From Paenibacillus paridis (GTDB lineage Bacteria > Bacillota > Bacilli > Paenibacillales > Paenibacillaceae): DNA of 64,000 nt. The stretch covers positions 16,114-80,113 of the forward strand of contig NZ_VCIX01000067.1 in assembly GCF_006345825.1 (NCBI RefSeq), in the 5' to 3' direction. The notes under the pieces were generated by a model. The model saw only the letters and a list, made by a program, of their open reading frames with translations, ran no database searches and was not told the origin of the DNA. A program made the translations under genes and the position numbers. Shown piece after piece: positions 44,757 to 53,512 of the stretch. The first letter of the stretch is position 1, and every line of letters begins with the position of its first letter.

Positions 44757-45557
44757 ATGCGAGTGGAGCTTTCCAACACGACAACATGGCGCATTCTCAA
44801 ATATGACGGCAGCATGGCATTAGAGAAGGAAGACGTGATTGCGGCAGAGTTCCCGCTTACTTTGAAGCTTGATGGCGAAGAGTTTGCTACGTTAGTCTGC
44901 TCGCCATCGAATCTTCAGGAGCTGGTCATCGGATTTCTGGCATCCGAAGGTGTGATTCGTGCGGCAGGTCAGGTGAGAACGCTGACGATCGCAGAGGATA
45001 CAGGCATCGCCTATGTCGAGCTTGAGCATAAGCATACAGTGAGCCAAGCTCATTATGCGAAACGCTTCATCGGTTCTTGCTGCGGCAAGAGCCGGCAGTT
45101 TTATTTTCACAATGATATGCTCACGGCCAAGACCATCATGACGCGTACGCGAATAACGGCCGACCAGTGCATCCGATTCATGCGTGAGCTTCAGGAGAGC
45201 TCATCCGAGTTCCGCAGTACAGGCGGCGTTCATAATGCGGCTATCGGCACTACAGCGGAACTGCTTGCGGTTAGAACGGATATTGGACGACACAACGCGC
45301 TGGATAAGCTGTTCGGCTACTGTCTACTGAATCGGCTGCGTACCTCGGATAAGGTGATTGCGTTCAGCGGCAGGCTGTCCTCGGAGGCGGTGCTGAAAGC
45401 GGCGAAGATTGGCTGCGGGATAATGCTCAGCAAGTCGGCACCTACGGATCTGGCCCTTCGTTTGGCCGAGGATTTGGGCATCACCTGCGTCGGCTTTATA
45501 AGGGGCGGAGAGATGAATGTCTACACTCATCCTGAGCGAATTGATTTTGGCATTTGA
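44757..45557 (+). CDS. fdhD: formate dehydrogenase accessory sulfurtransferase
   Basis: Transfers sulfur to the Mo cofactor of the formate-dehydrogenase-like enzyme encoded just upstream, without which it is inactive. About 266 residues: FPLTLKLDGEEFATLVCSP (early strands), EELVIGF-like NLQELVIGFLASEGVI, then the catalytic cysteine pair in GSCCGKSR, STGGVHNAA and RTDIGRHNALDK (about 181-192), and the late SGRLSSEAVLKAA motif. Start: GGGAGAGGGG at 44746-44755 supports the ATG at 44757 or the GTG at 44763; the longer frame from 44727 is less likely. The promoter of the next gene lies immediately after its stop. Confidence 0.93.
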   Translation: MRVELSNTTTWRILKYDGSMALEKEDVIAAEFPLTLKLDGEEFATLVCSPSNLQELVIGFLASEGVIRAAGQVRTLTIAEDTGIAYVELEHKHTVSQAHYAKRFIGSCCGKSRQFYFHNDMLTAKTIMTRTRITADQCIRFMRELQESSSEFRSTGGVHNAAIGTTAELLAVRTDIGRHNALDKLFGYCLLNRLRTSDKVIAFSGRLSSEAVLKAAKIGCGIMLSKSAPTDLALRLAEDLGITCVGFIRGGEMNVYTHPERIDFGI

Positions 45558-45601
45558 TTGACAGCCTGATAGTGTTTGTATATCATTTTCATGAAAATGA
45601 T
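45558..45601 (+). promoter_or_regulatory. consensus promoter overlapped by a 20-bp perfect palindrome
   Basis: TTGACA (45558-45563), 17-base spacer, TATCAT (45581-45586). The perfect inverted repeat ATCATTTTCATGAAAATGAT (45582-45601) covers the -10 and transcription start. This is the standard layout of a repressed promoter. TGAAAATGATGATCA within it is a two-mismatch match to the Fur-type 7-1-7 box, but the identity of the repressor is open. Confidence 0.7.
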
Positions 45602-45630
45602 GATCACTACAGGAGAAGAAGGAGTCTACG

Positions 45631-47349
45631 ATGCTTTTACGATTTTTTGCTTATTACAAGCCATACAAAAAGCTGTTTCTGCTCGATTTCTGCTGTGCGG
45701 TGCTGCTGGCTGTGCTAGAGCTTTGCTTCCCGCTGGCGGTCAGTTATGTGATTGATACCTTGCTGCCGGACGAGAATTGGGGATTGATTTTATCGGCGTG
45801 CGCGATCTTGCTCGTTGTTTATGTGATCAATACGATCTTATCCTATGTCGTTACCTACTGGGGTCACATGCTTGGGATTAATATCGAGACGGACATGCGC
45901 AAAAAGCTGTTCGACCACGTACAGAAGCTCTCTTTCCGTTTCTTCGACAATACGAAGACGGGGCATCTGATCTCGCGTCTGACGAATGATTTGTTCGAGA
46001 TCGGGGAGGTCGCCCACCACGGGCCGGAGGATATGTTCATCGCTGCGATGACGCTGGTCGGGGCGTTCGGCATTATGGCGTATATTAACTTGGAGCTGGC
46101 GATTCTAACGTTCGTGATCGTTCCGATCATTATCTGGCTGGTCCTTATGTTTAACGGTAAAATGACCAAGGCGGCCAATCGGCTATTCTCGGACATGGCT
46201 GATTTCAACGCGCGCGTGGAGGATACGGTCGGCGGTATTCGCGTCGTACAGGCATTCTCGAACGAAAGCCATGAGAAGAAGCTGTTCAAGGTGAACAATT
46301 TGCGTTTCCGGGAAGCGAAGCTCATCTCTTACAAAATCATCGGCCTGAACTCTTCCATTACGTACATGCTGATGAGACTCGTTTCCGTGTTTGTGCTCAT
46401 TGCGGGCACTTGGTTTGTTATTAAAGGTGACTTGAAATATGGGGAATTCATCAGCTTTGTCTTGCTGACAAACATCTTCTTCAAGCCGATTGAAAAAATC
46501 AACGCGGTCATCGAAAGCTATCCGAAGGGCATTGCCGGATTTAAGCGATATGTACAGCTGCTGGAGACGGAACCGGACGTAGCGGACAAGCCGAATGCGA
46601 TTGCGGTTAACCGATTGAGCGGAAACATTGAATACCGGAATGTGACTTTCGGCTATGAAGGCGAAGCGAAGGTGCTGCAAAATATCGATTTATCCATCCG
46701 TGCAGGCGAGACGATTGCTTTCGTAGGCCCATCCGGCGCGGGAAAAACAACGCTGTGCAGCTTGCTGCCGCGTTTCTATGAGATCAACGGAGGAAGCATC
46801 TCGGTGGATGGCTACGATACGCGCAATTTGAAGCTGGAATCGCTTCGGAAGCAGATCGGTATCGTACAGCAGGATGTTTTCTTATTCGCGGGAACCATTC
46901 GTGAAAATATTAGCTACGGCAAGCTTGGCGCGTCGGACGAGGATATTTGGCAGGCTGCGCGCAGGGCGAAGCTGGAGGAGTTCATCCACGCTCAGCCTAA
47001 TGGGCTGGATACGGTTGTTGGCGAACGCGGCGTGAAGCTGTCCGGCGGACAGAAGCAGCGCCTTGCGATCGCGCGGATGTTCCTCAAAAATCCGCCGATT
47101 CTGATTCTCGACGAAGCGACCTCGGCGCTCGATACGGAAACGGAAGCGGCGATTCAGCAGTCACTCGCGGAGCTATCGGTCGGCAGAACGACGCTGGTCA
47201 TCGCCCACCGCCTAGCAACGATTAAGAACGCGGACCGGATTGTCGTCGTTACGGAGCAAGGCATCACCGAGCAAGGCCGCCACGAGGAGCTCGTCACGGC
47301 GGGCGGCATTTACAGCCGTTTGCACCATGCTCAGTTTGGGAACAAATAG
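45631..47349 (+). CDS. ABC exporter, fused membrane and ATPase domains
   Basis: A half-transporter of 572 residues that should act as a homo- or heterodimer. Six membrane helices (about 15-310) carry the usual exporter loop elements (e.g. KLFDHVQKLSFRFFDNTKTG); the ATPase has Walker A GPSGAGKTT (about 369-377), Q-loop IVQQDVFLF, signature LSGGQKQRLAIARMFL and Walker B ILILDEATSALD, H-loop IAHRL. GGAGAAGAAGGAG precedes the ATG. It is alone under a palindrome-regulated promoter and ended by a strong terminator. Likely a drug, lipid or peptide exporter; substrate not visible. Confidence 0.9.
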   Translation: MLLRFFAYYKPYKKLFLLDFCCAVLLAVLELCFPLAVSYVIDTLLPDENWGLILSACAILLVVYVINTILSYVVTYWGHMLGINIETDMRKKLFDHVQKLSFRFFDNTKTGHLISRLTNDLFEIGEVAHHGPEDMFIAAMTLVGAFGIMAYINLELAILTFVIVPIIIWLVLMFNGKMTKAANRLFSDMADFNARVEDTVGGIRVVQAFSNESHEKKLFKVNNLRFREAKLISYKIIGLNSSITYMLMRLVSVFVLIAGTWFVIKGDLKYGEFISFVLLTNIFFKPIEKINAVIESYPKGIAGFKRYVQLLETEPDVADKPNAIAVNRLSGNIEYRNVTFGYEGEAKVLQNIDLSIRAGETIAFVGPSGAGKTTLCSLLPRFYEINGGSISVDGYDTRNLKLESLRKQIGIVQQDVFLFAGTIRENISYGKLGASDEDIWQAARRAKLEEFIHAQPNGLDTVVGERGVKLSGGQKQRLAIARMFLKNPPILILDEATSALDTETEAAIQQSLAELSVGRTTLVIAHRLATIKNADRIVVVTEQGITEQGRHEELVTAGGIYSRLHHAQFGNK

Positions 47350-47382
47350 ATTGTAGTTAGTTGCAGTTCTATACAATAACGA

Positions 47383-47418
47383 AAACGGATGCCGAATTAA
47401 TCTCGGCATCCGTTTATT
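47383..47418. terminator. bidirectional terminator between convergent genes
   Basis: AAACGGATGCCGA (47383-47395) pairs perfectly with TCGGCATCCGTTT (47402-47414), with T's after. It ends the ABC exporter and, in the other strand, the YhcN-like gene. Confidence 0.88.
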
Positions 47419-47446
47419 TGCGTACATTGTGTTGCCCACATCATTC

Positions 47447-48136
47447 TTACTTCGCGTTACCGCTTCCCGCCTGCACGAGCCTCAGAAGCTCGCGAATATC
47501 ACTTGCTATTTTATCCGGCGACAGGTTCGTTGCCAATGCATCCGTTCGAATTTTTTCGATGGCTTTCACGGCGCGTTCACCCGTGACAGTTAGCACCTTC
47601 ACATCGCCGCCCATGAGCTTCTTAATTTGGCTAGCGGCCATCGACAGGTTGTCGTGGCTGCTGGTGTCTTTGCCGCTAACGCCGCCGAGCCCGTCCTCAG
47701 GCGAATAGCCTTTGGCGGACATGCCTTCGGTTTGGTTAAGCAGCTTCTTCTGAACGCTGTCGTACGCGGAGCCTGAAGAAGTAAGCTTTTGCGTAGCGAG
47801 AATCACCGTATCGTCGAAGACGAATACGCGCACGTCGGAAATGCCAAGCCCGCTGAGCCGGGATTCCAAATGGGCAGAGAAACCGTTCGAATGCAGCCCG
47901 GAGCTGCCAATTGTGCTGTAGACGGAGGTACCCATTCCGCTTGTCGTCTGGCCATTCTTGTTCGTCGTGTGATGCTTGATTCCGTTCTCGCTTGGAATGA
48001 CAGAAGGATCATGAAGCATATGGGCTTCTTCCTTCGTTAACGCTTTGGTTTGCGGGGGATTTGGCGCTGCGCTCGCACAGCCGGAAAGGGCGAGAACCAC
48101 GGCGGACACGGTCAAAATTTTGCTGAAAGCACTCAT
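47447..48136 (-). CDS. YhcN/YlaJ-family sporulation lipoprotein
   Basis: A lipoprotein of 229 residues with signal peptide and lipobox LSGC (about 17-20). The YhcN/YlaJ domain follows, with VRVFVFDDTVILATQ and VTGERAVKAIEKIRTDA in order. These proteins are seen in the forespore of Bacillus. A long frame reaches 48337, but the lipoprotein signal begins at the ATG ending at 48136, with GGAGGATG 11 bases upstream. A Gly/Ser/His/Asn stretch (about 55-80) and a Ser/Asp segment near 160 are low complexity. It is divergent from the small subunit gene. Family good; role in this strain inferred. Confidence 0.83.
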   Translation of the reverse strand: MSAFSKILTVSAVVLALSGCASAAPNPPQTKALTKEEAHMLHDPSVIPSENGIKHHTTNKNGQTTSGMGTSVYSTIGSSGLHSNGFSAHLESRLSGLGISDVRVFVFDDTVILATQKLTSSGSAYDSVQKKLLNQTEGMSAKGYSPEDGLGGVSGKDTSSHDNLSMAASQIKKLMGGDVKVLTVTGERAVKAIEKIRTDALATNLSPDKIASDIRELLRLVQAGSGNAK

Positions 48137-48260
48137 CGAAGAATCATCCTCCATAGGGTAACATTTTGCTTTTAGCATGACCATTTCCATTGCATGAATA
48201 TTCATGACTTCTTGGAAAATAATAAAGGGGAAAGAATGAGATTTCCAGGAGGTGCAAGTA

Positions 48261-49040
48261 TTGGATCCTAGTGATAAACAGCAAGAACCAGGCAAAGGCT
48301 CGGTTGATGGAAACTCGCGTCGTAAGTTTCTGGTCAACTCAGGTTACGCGCTGGGCGGTCTCGTCGTGGGCGGGGCGCTTGGCTCTCTGATTAAGAAAAA
48401 ACCGGCTGCAGAGCCGGCGCCTCCGAAGACGGATGAAGGCACGGCAGCGGAGCCCAAAAACTACAACCGGGCGCTAATGTTTTTTACGCAAGAGCAGTTC
48501 CGGATCGTCGAGAGTGCCACGGAGCGGATTTTTCCCGAGGATGAAGCCGGACCGGGCGCAAAATCGCTTGGGGTCGCTTTCTTCATCGATCACCAGCTAG
48601 CTGGAGATTGGGGCTTCAATGGCCGAGATTACATGTCGCCGCCATTCTTTACAGGTGAGATGACGCAAGGCTACCAGGGACGGCTAAAGCGTCGGGAAAT
48701 TTTCGAGATCGGGCTGCGCGAGCTGGAAAACTACAGTATGACGAAGTTCCAGGACAGCTTCGTGGCACTAACGGGCGAGCAGCAGGATGAGCTGCTGAAG
48801 GGCTTTGAGTCAGATGAAGTGAAGCTGACGACGATTTCCGCAAGCAGCTTCTTCAGAATGCTGCGCAGCAGTACGCTTGAGGGAGCATACAGCGATCCGT
48901 TATACGGAGGCAATATGGATATGAACGGTTGGAAGATGCGCGGCTATCCGGGCAATCAGATGAGCTATTTAAGCATTATCGAAAAGGATTTTACGAAGCT
49001 TGATCCAAGCAGCCTGCAAGACCATCTGGTGTCACATTAG
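48261..49040 (+). CDS. gluconate 2-dehydrogenase subunit 3-like small subunit with Tat signal
   Basis: The 259-residue small subunit (PF13618-like) of a membrane sugar/sugar-acid dehydrogenase. Residues near 19-45 form a twin-arginine signal, NSRRKFLVNSGYALGGLVVGG, so the complex is exported folded. The mature part has FFTQEQFRIVESATERIFPEDEAGPGAKSLGVAFFID, the family core, and an SDPLYGGNMDMNGWKMRGYPG tail. AGGAGGTG lies 6-7 bases before the TTG at 48261; the frame from 48252 has its GTG inside that site. The flavoprotein gene follows by 17 bases. Tat genes are encoded nearby on the other strand. Confidence 0.9.
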   Translation: MDPSDKQQEPGKGSVDGNSRRKFLVNSGYALGGLVVGGALGSLIKKKPAAEPAPPKTDEGTAAEPKNYNRALMFFTQEQFRIVESATERIFPEDEAGPGAKSLGVAFFIDHQLAGDWGFNGRDYMSPPFFTGEMTQGYQGRLKRREIFEIGLRELENYSMTKFQDSFVALTGEQQDELLKGFESDEVKLTTISASSFFRMLRSSTLEGAYSDPLYGGNMDMNGWKMRGYPGNQMSYLSIIEKDFTKLDPSSLQDHLVSH

Positions 49041-49057
49041 CGAATAGGGAGGATATT

Positions 49058-50773
49058 ATGGCCAAAACATTACCGAAAACCGATGTTGTCATCGTAGGGG
49101 TCGGTTGGGCTGGGGGCATCATTGCTGCCGAGCTGACCAAAGCAGGCTTGAACGTTGTCGGGCTGGAGCGGGGCAAGGAACGGAAGACCGAGGATTATTT
49201 TATGGTGCATGATGAGCTCCGTTATGCGCTGCGTTACGAAATGATGCAGGACCTGTCGAAAGAAACGATTACGTTCCGCAGCAATGAAAAAGTGCGCGCG
49301 CTGCCGATGAGACAGTACGGCTCCTTTCTCATTGGTGATGGACTCGGAGGATCAGGCGTCCACTGGAACGGGCAGACGTATCGGTTTTTGCCGTATGATT
49401 TTGAGATCCGCAGCAAGACGATCGAAAAATACGGAAAAAACAAAATTCCAACGGATATGACCATTCAAGACTGGGGCATCACGTACGACGAGATAGAGCC
49501 TTATTACGACAAATTCGAGAAAACGGCAGGCATTTCAGGCGAGCCTAACCCGCTGGGCGGCAAACGCAGCAGTGAATATCCAACTCCGCCAATGAAGAAA
49601 TCGCCAGCGATGAAGATGTTTGTCGATGCGGCTACCCGTCTGAAGCTGAATCCGTATATGATGCCTTCGGCCAATCTATCCGAAAACTATACGAATCCTG
49701 ATGGCATAGCCCGTGCCGCCTGCCAGTATTGCGGTTATTGCGAGCGGTTTGGCTGCGAATATGGGGCAAAAGCTGACCCGGTCGTCACCGTTATTCCGGT
49801 TGCCAACAAAACAGGCAAGTTCGAGATCCGCACCCATTCGAACGTTCGCCGGGTGTTACATAAGGGAGGCAAGGCGACCGGCGTCATGTACACGGACGTG
49901 ACGACGGGGGAAGAAATCGTTCAGCCCGCTGACATTGTCGTTTTGACCAGTTATGTATTCAACAATGCCAGGTTGCTGCTGCTTTCGCAGCTCGGCAAGG
50001 CTTACGATCCGGTTACAGGAACGGGTGTGATTGGCCGGAATTACGCCTATCAGGTGGCGAAGGGCAGCGCGATTGGCTTCTTCGAGAACCAACAATTCAA
50101 TAACTTTGCGGGTGCAGGCTCGCTAGGTGTCTCGCTGGATGATTACAACGGAGATAACTTTGACCACTCTGATCTGAATTTCATTCATGGCGGCGTTATT
50201 GCGATTGGCCAGTCCGGGTCCCGCCCGATTCAGAACAATCCGGTTCCGTCCGGAACGGCTTCATGGGGCTCCGAATTTAAGTCGAAGTCGGTGCATTACG
50301 CGAATCGGACGCTTGGCGTAGGCGCGCAGGGATCGTCGATGTCGTTCAAGCACCATTTTATCGATTTGGATACGAGCTATAAGGATGTATACGGCGATCC
50401 GCTCCTGCGCATTACGTTTGACTTTGAAGATCAGGACCGTGAGCTTGCGAAATTCATGGCGGAGCGCTGCTCTCAGATCGTCAAGGAGATGGGGGCGGAT
50501 AAGGTCGATTATTTGAAAGAGCTTGGGCCCTACGATATTATGACCTATCAGTCGACGCATAACACAGGCGGAGTCATCATGGGGGCGCAGCCGGGAACCT
50601 CAGCAGTTAACACGTACAGCCAAATGTGGGACGCGGATAACGTGTTCGTTGTCGGGGCGAGCTCTTTCCCGCAAAATGCCGGGTACAACCCGACGAATAC
50701 AGTCGGGGCGCTCGCTTATCGCGCAGCGGAAGGGATATTGAAATACAGAGAAAAGGGCGGCCTGCTGGTCTGA
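49058..50773 (+). CDS. GMC-family FAD oxidoreductase (gluconate-dehydrogenase-like large subunit)
   Basis: The 571-residue flavoprotein carries DVVIVGVGWAGGIIAAEL at about 8-25, the FAD Rossmann motif, GLGGSGVHWNGQTYRF (about 90-105), QYCGYCERFGCEYGAK with four cysteines (about 223-238), and the C-terminal HNTGGVIMGAQPGTSAVN and FPQNAGYNPTNTVGALAY blocks. It probably oxidises an alcohol or sugar acid outside the membrane. It has no signal of its own; the usual mechanism is Tat export piggy-backed on the small subunit. The cytochrome c lipoprotein 1.2 kb away is a likely electron acceptor. Substrate unknown. Confidence 0.92.
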   Translation: MAKTLPKTDVVIVGVGWAGGIIAAELTKAGLNVVGLERGKERKTEDYFMVHDELRYALRYEMMQDLSKETITFRSNEKVRALPMRQYGSFLIGDGLGGSGVHWNGQTYRFLPYDFEIRSKTIEKYGKNKIPTDMTIQDWGITYDEIEPYYDKFEKTAGISGEPNPLGGKRSSEYPTPPMKKSPAMKMFVDAATRLKLNPYMMPSANLSENYTNPDGIARAACQYCGYCERFGCEYGAKADPVVTVIPVANKTGKFEIRTHSNVRRVLHKGGKATGVMYTDVTTGEEIVQPADIVVLTSYVFNNARLLLLSQLGKAYDPVTGTGVIGRNYAYQVAKGSAIGFFENQQFNNFAGAGSLGVSLDDYNGDNFDHSDLNFIHGGVIAIGQSGSRPIQNNPVPSGTASWGSEFKSKSVHYANRTLGVGAQGSSMSFKHHFIDLDTSYKDVYGDPLLRITFDFEDQDRELAKFMAERCSQIVKEMGADKVDYLKELGPYDIMTYQSTHNTGGVIMGAQPGTSAVNTYSQMWDADNVFVVGASSFPQNAGYNPTNTVGALAYRAAEGILKYREKGGLLV

Positions 50774-50799
50774 CGGCAGCCAAGAGCCCGGCAACAACA

Positions 50800-50842
50800 A
50801 AAAGGGCCGCTCCCGAAGCAATCCGGGAACGGCCCTTTATTC
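50800..50842. terminator. bidirectional terminator between GMC and tatA
   Basis: AAAGGGCCG...TCCCG pairs with CGGGA...ACGGCCCTTT; both strands have A/T runs around the stem. Ends the oxidoreductase operon and the tatCA operon. Confidence 0.85.
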
Positions 50843-50867
50843 CGTTGAGTGACGAAGAAACGCTGGA

Positions 50868-51071
50868 TTATAGCAGCTTCTTTACTTCGTCCTGCTTATC
50901 TGCGGGTGCTGCAGTTGGCTCCTCATCCACAATGCCGCGAGTCGAGCTGCGGAATTCGCGCAGCGTATCGCCAAACGCCCGTCCGAGCAGCGGCAGCTTC
51001 GCCGGCCCAAACACGATGAGCGCGATTAGCAAAATAATAACAAGCCCTGAAACGCCGATGTTGTTTAACAT
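50868..51071 (-). CDS. tatA: Tat translocase subunit TatA
   Basis: A 67-residue subunit that forms the translocating pore. One N-terminal membrane helix (IGVSGLVIILLIALIVFGPAKL split by the conserved FGP hinge at about 21-23), then the amphipathic helix LGRAFGDTLREFRSS and a charged tail. It follows tatC by 21 bases on the same strand. The Gram-positive TatAC arrangement needs no TatB. Its placement beside a Tat-signal dehydrogenase suggests a dedicated translocase. Confidence 0.93.
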   Translation of the reverse strand: MLNNIGVSGLVIILLIALIVFGPAKLPLLGRAFGDTLREFRSSTRGIVDEEPTAAPADKQDEVKKLL

Positions 51072-51092
51072 GTGATAGTCTCCTTTGTTGGG

Positions 51093-51824
51093 TCAAGTTG
51101 GGGAAGGAACGGCTGATACCCGTTTGGCGTATCTCCTTGTCACGAGCACGCTGATCTCAAAGAGCAACAGCAGCGGTACCGTTACGGATAGGTGAGATAC
51201 AAAATCGGGAGGGGAGATGCAGGCCCCTACAACAGCCAGGCTAACATAAGCATATTTGCGAGAGCCTTTCAGGCGCTCGGGTGTGAGCAGGCCTAGCTTC
51301 GTCAGAAACAGAATCACAAGCGGCATCTCGAAAGCAACGCCAAGCGGGAATACGACACTGAACAAGAAGCTGAAATACCGATCGATGCCATACGTCTCTA
51401 CAGCGCCGACATTTTGATTCATCTCCATCATAAATCCGAGCATCATCGGAAATACGAGAAAGTAGCTGAACGAAACGCCGATCAGAAACAGCAGAAAGGA
51501 CACGGGCACATAGGCTAATGTGCCTTTGGCTTCGGTTTCGGTTAGTCCTGGCTTCACGAATGCCCAAGTTTGGTAAAGCAGCACAGGCAGTGTGAAGAGG
51601 ATTGCGAACAGGAAAGCACAGCGCAAATAGATAAACAATCCGTCCGTAAACGAGAATACATTCCATTCGACGGATTTGGCGGTCAAACCGGATTTGATAT
51701 ACCGCAAAATGATCGGGGATACATAAAGCCCGCCGCTCATTGCGACAAAAAAACATGCGATAACGATGATCAGCCTTTTCCTAAGCTCGGTCAAATGGTT
51801 GACCAGATCACCTTGTAAATCCAC
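51093..51824 (-). CDS. tatC: Tat translocase subunit TatC
   Basis: The 243-residue Tat receptor, with six membrane helices that recognise the twin-arginine signal. The N-terminus (VNHLTELRKRLIIVIACFFV) holds the conserved ExxxR motif; ARG-containing FVKPGLTETEAKG loop and FGLAFEMP-like FPLGVAFEMPLVILFLTKLG follow. GTG start at 51824 with GGGGTGAT upstream. It is transcribed with tatA, convergent to the oxidoreductase genes and divergent from the cytochrome gene. Confidence 0.94.
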   Translation of the reverse strand: MDLQGDLVNHLTELRKRLIIVIACFFVAMSGGLYVSPIILRYIKSGLTAKSVEWNVFSFTDGLFIYLRCAFLFAILFTLPVLLYQTWAFVKPGLTETEAKGTLAYVPVSFLLFLIGVSFSYFLVFPMMLGFMMEMNQNVGAVETYGIDRYFSFLFSVVFPLGVAFEMPLVILFLTKLGLLTPERLKGSRKYAYVSLAVVGACISPPDFVSHLSVTVPLLLLFEISVLVTRRYAKRVSAVPSPT

Positions 51825-52002
51825 GACATCACCCCGCGATACAAGCTGCTATTTTCATCTGCCATGACATTTTTTTAGGATAACCAGTTCGCGTGCGGTT
51901 ATGCGTGCATTGCCTTTTCTGAAAATGTTTGGCATGAGCTGCATACGGATGCCGAATTAGGGAAACTTAACTACAAATCTCCCTACGATAGGAGGCAATA
52001 CA

Positions 52003-52383
52003 ATGATGCTTAAGAACAAAGGATTGTTATGGATTGCAGCTCTTGCGCTGTTGATTGGACTAGCCGCATGCGGAGGAAATAAAACCAACAACGGTACGAA
52101 TGAGCAGCCGCCAACGAGCAATACAGGAACCAATAATGGCGGCGCTACGGTGGACACGGCCCAAGCCGAAAGCTTGTACGGCAAAAACTGTGTCAGCTGC
52201 CACGCCGTTGATCTGGCTGGCGGCGTTGGCCCTAACCTTCAGCATGTCGGCTCGGAGCTGTCGCTAGATCAGATTAAAACGCAGATCAGCAACGGCGGGA
52301 ACGGTATGCCGGCTTACAAAGGGCAGCTCAAGGATGACGAAATCGCGGCTCTGGCTGCTTGGCTTGCTGATCACAAATCCTAA
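52003..52383 (+). CDS. small cytochrome c lipoprotein
   Basis: A 126-residue lipoprotein (lipobox LAAC near 20-23), linker N/T/G-rich (about 24-50), then a class I cytochrome c: heme-binding CVSCH (about 63-67) and the axial methionine in NGGNGMPAYKG (about 103). The family resembles c-551 of Bacillus. Likely accepts electrons from the GMC dehydrogenase outside the membrane. AGGAGGC lies upstream. It starts two ATG codons in tandem at 52003 and 52006; either can be used. Confidence 0.92.
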   Translation: MMLKNKGLLWIAALALLIGLAACGGNKTNNGTNEQPPTSNTGTNNGGATVDTAQAESLYGKNCVSCHAVDLAGGVGPNLQHVGSELSLDQIKTQISNGGNGMPAYKGQLKDDEIAALAAWLADHKS

Positions 52384-52404
52384 TCAAACGGAATACGGAA
52401 GGGA

Positions 52405-52434
52405 AGGAGCGGCTGCGGCTGCTCCTTTTTTTTT
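52405..52434 (+). terminator. intrinsic terminator after cytochrome c
   Basis: GGAGCGGC pairs with GCTGCTCC (one G-T pair) around TGCG, with nine T's following. Confidence 0.88.
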
Positions 52435-52582
52435 GTTGTGTTTTGCAGCCCTGTGTAGGGCTAGTTGACGTCAGTTTCTCCTGATGCTGAGTGGTTTTCT
52501 TCAGTTTTTAGAGAAAATATGGAGGCTTTCATGTTAAAATGGCTCCTATATTCATTACAACAATTGGGGAGGAAGAGAAGAT

Positions 52583-53227
52583 ATGGGAGAGATGAGCAGC
52601 ATTGAAGCTTTGCCGGAACCAGCCAATTTAAAGAAGCTAATGAAGGCGCAAGCCGCTTTAAGTATCATTTTGTGCGAGGAGGAATGGCTGCGTTACCATA
52701 GCTTTGAGCCAGCATGGAGCGATCACATCGCTATGGCCAAAATTGATAACGGAGCAGGAGACCATTTGTTCATTCTATTTGCGCCGCACGGCACGATCTT
52801 GAAAGGCTTCGACCATGAATCGGAGTTGAGTCCCTATGCAAACGATGAACAGGCAATCGCACCAGGCATTTATGAAGCTGTTCCAAGCGCTCTCCTTCAA
52901 CTGCTCGATGATGAAGCGATCGAAAGGGACGATGCTACGTTCTGCATTTGGCGGGAGAACAGCGACGCCGCATGGCAGAAAGGAAACGTTGAGGCATCCG
53001 AGCATGTGGACGGTTCTGCTTTCCTGCTTGGGGCTATTCATCAGACGGCAGAGGATTACGTGGACTTCGCTAACAGTTATTTTGAACAAGAGATCCCGGT
53101 TCAGCAAGTATCCGAGATTTATGAAGGGCAGGCCATTACGGCTGAAATGATTCATATATTAAATCCCGAACGCAAGATAGAGGAAGTGATGAAGGAGCTG
53201 GAGTCTCTCGGTATAGTTGCAGATTAA
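52583..53227 (+). CDS. conserved-looking hypothetical protein, 214 residues
   Basis: I do not recognise a family. The sequence is acidic, soluble, without signal or membrane segment. Visible features: EEEWLRYHSFEPAWSDHIAMAKID, then DHLFILFAPHGTILKGFDHES, FCIWRENSDAAWQKGN, and ILNPERKIEEVMKELESLGI at the end. The mix of beta strands and aromatic residues is like that of small regulatory or immunity proteins, but there is no motif to prove it. GGGGAGGAAGAG precedes the ATG. A small membrane protein gene follows by 70 bases. Confidence 0.7.
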   Translation: MGEMSSIEALPEPANLKKLMKAQAALSIILCEEEWLRYHSFEPAWSDHIAMAKIDNGAGDHLFILFAPHGTILKGFDHESELSPYANDEQAIAPGIYEAVPSALLQLLDDEAIERDDATFCIWRENSDAAWQKGNVEASEHVDGSAFLLGAIHQTAEDYVDFANSYFEQEIPVQQVSEIYEGQAITAEMIHILNPERKIEEVMKELESLGIVAD

Positions 53228-53297
53228 GAAGGCAAATAGATACTAGCCGTATTCGCGACATGAAAGCTGGGGCTTTCAATGAAAAGGAGACGATACA

Positions 53298-53465
53298 ATG
53301 TGGAAGTACTTGTTTTTTTTCATAGCCAATTTTATAGTCGCTTGCTTTATCTACGATGAGCCTACTTTCGTTAAGCCTTTTTTGCAATCCTTTCTGTTAT
53401 TGATCCTAATTGTCGTTATAGATGTAGTGAATCACTACCGTAAAACGAAAAAAGAAAACCAATAG
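53298..53465 (+). CDS. small membrane protein, 55 residues
   Basis: A short frame of 56 codons, with AAGGAG 9 bases before the ATG. Two hydrophobic segments (about 4-19 and 27-44) flank FIYDEPTFVKPFLQ; the tail HYRKTKKENQ is basic, giving an N-in/C-in hairpin topology. Codon use is normal for the neighbours. Function unknown. It is convergent with the membrane protein at 53513. Confidence 0.6.
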   Translation: MWKYLFFFIANFIVACFIYDEPTFVKPFLQSFLLLILIVVIDVVNHYRKTKKENQ

Positions 53466-53512
53466 AGTTAGGACACATAGTCTTCGTCCGCTAAAAGTGC
53501 TCCTGTGTTAGG

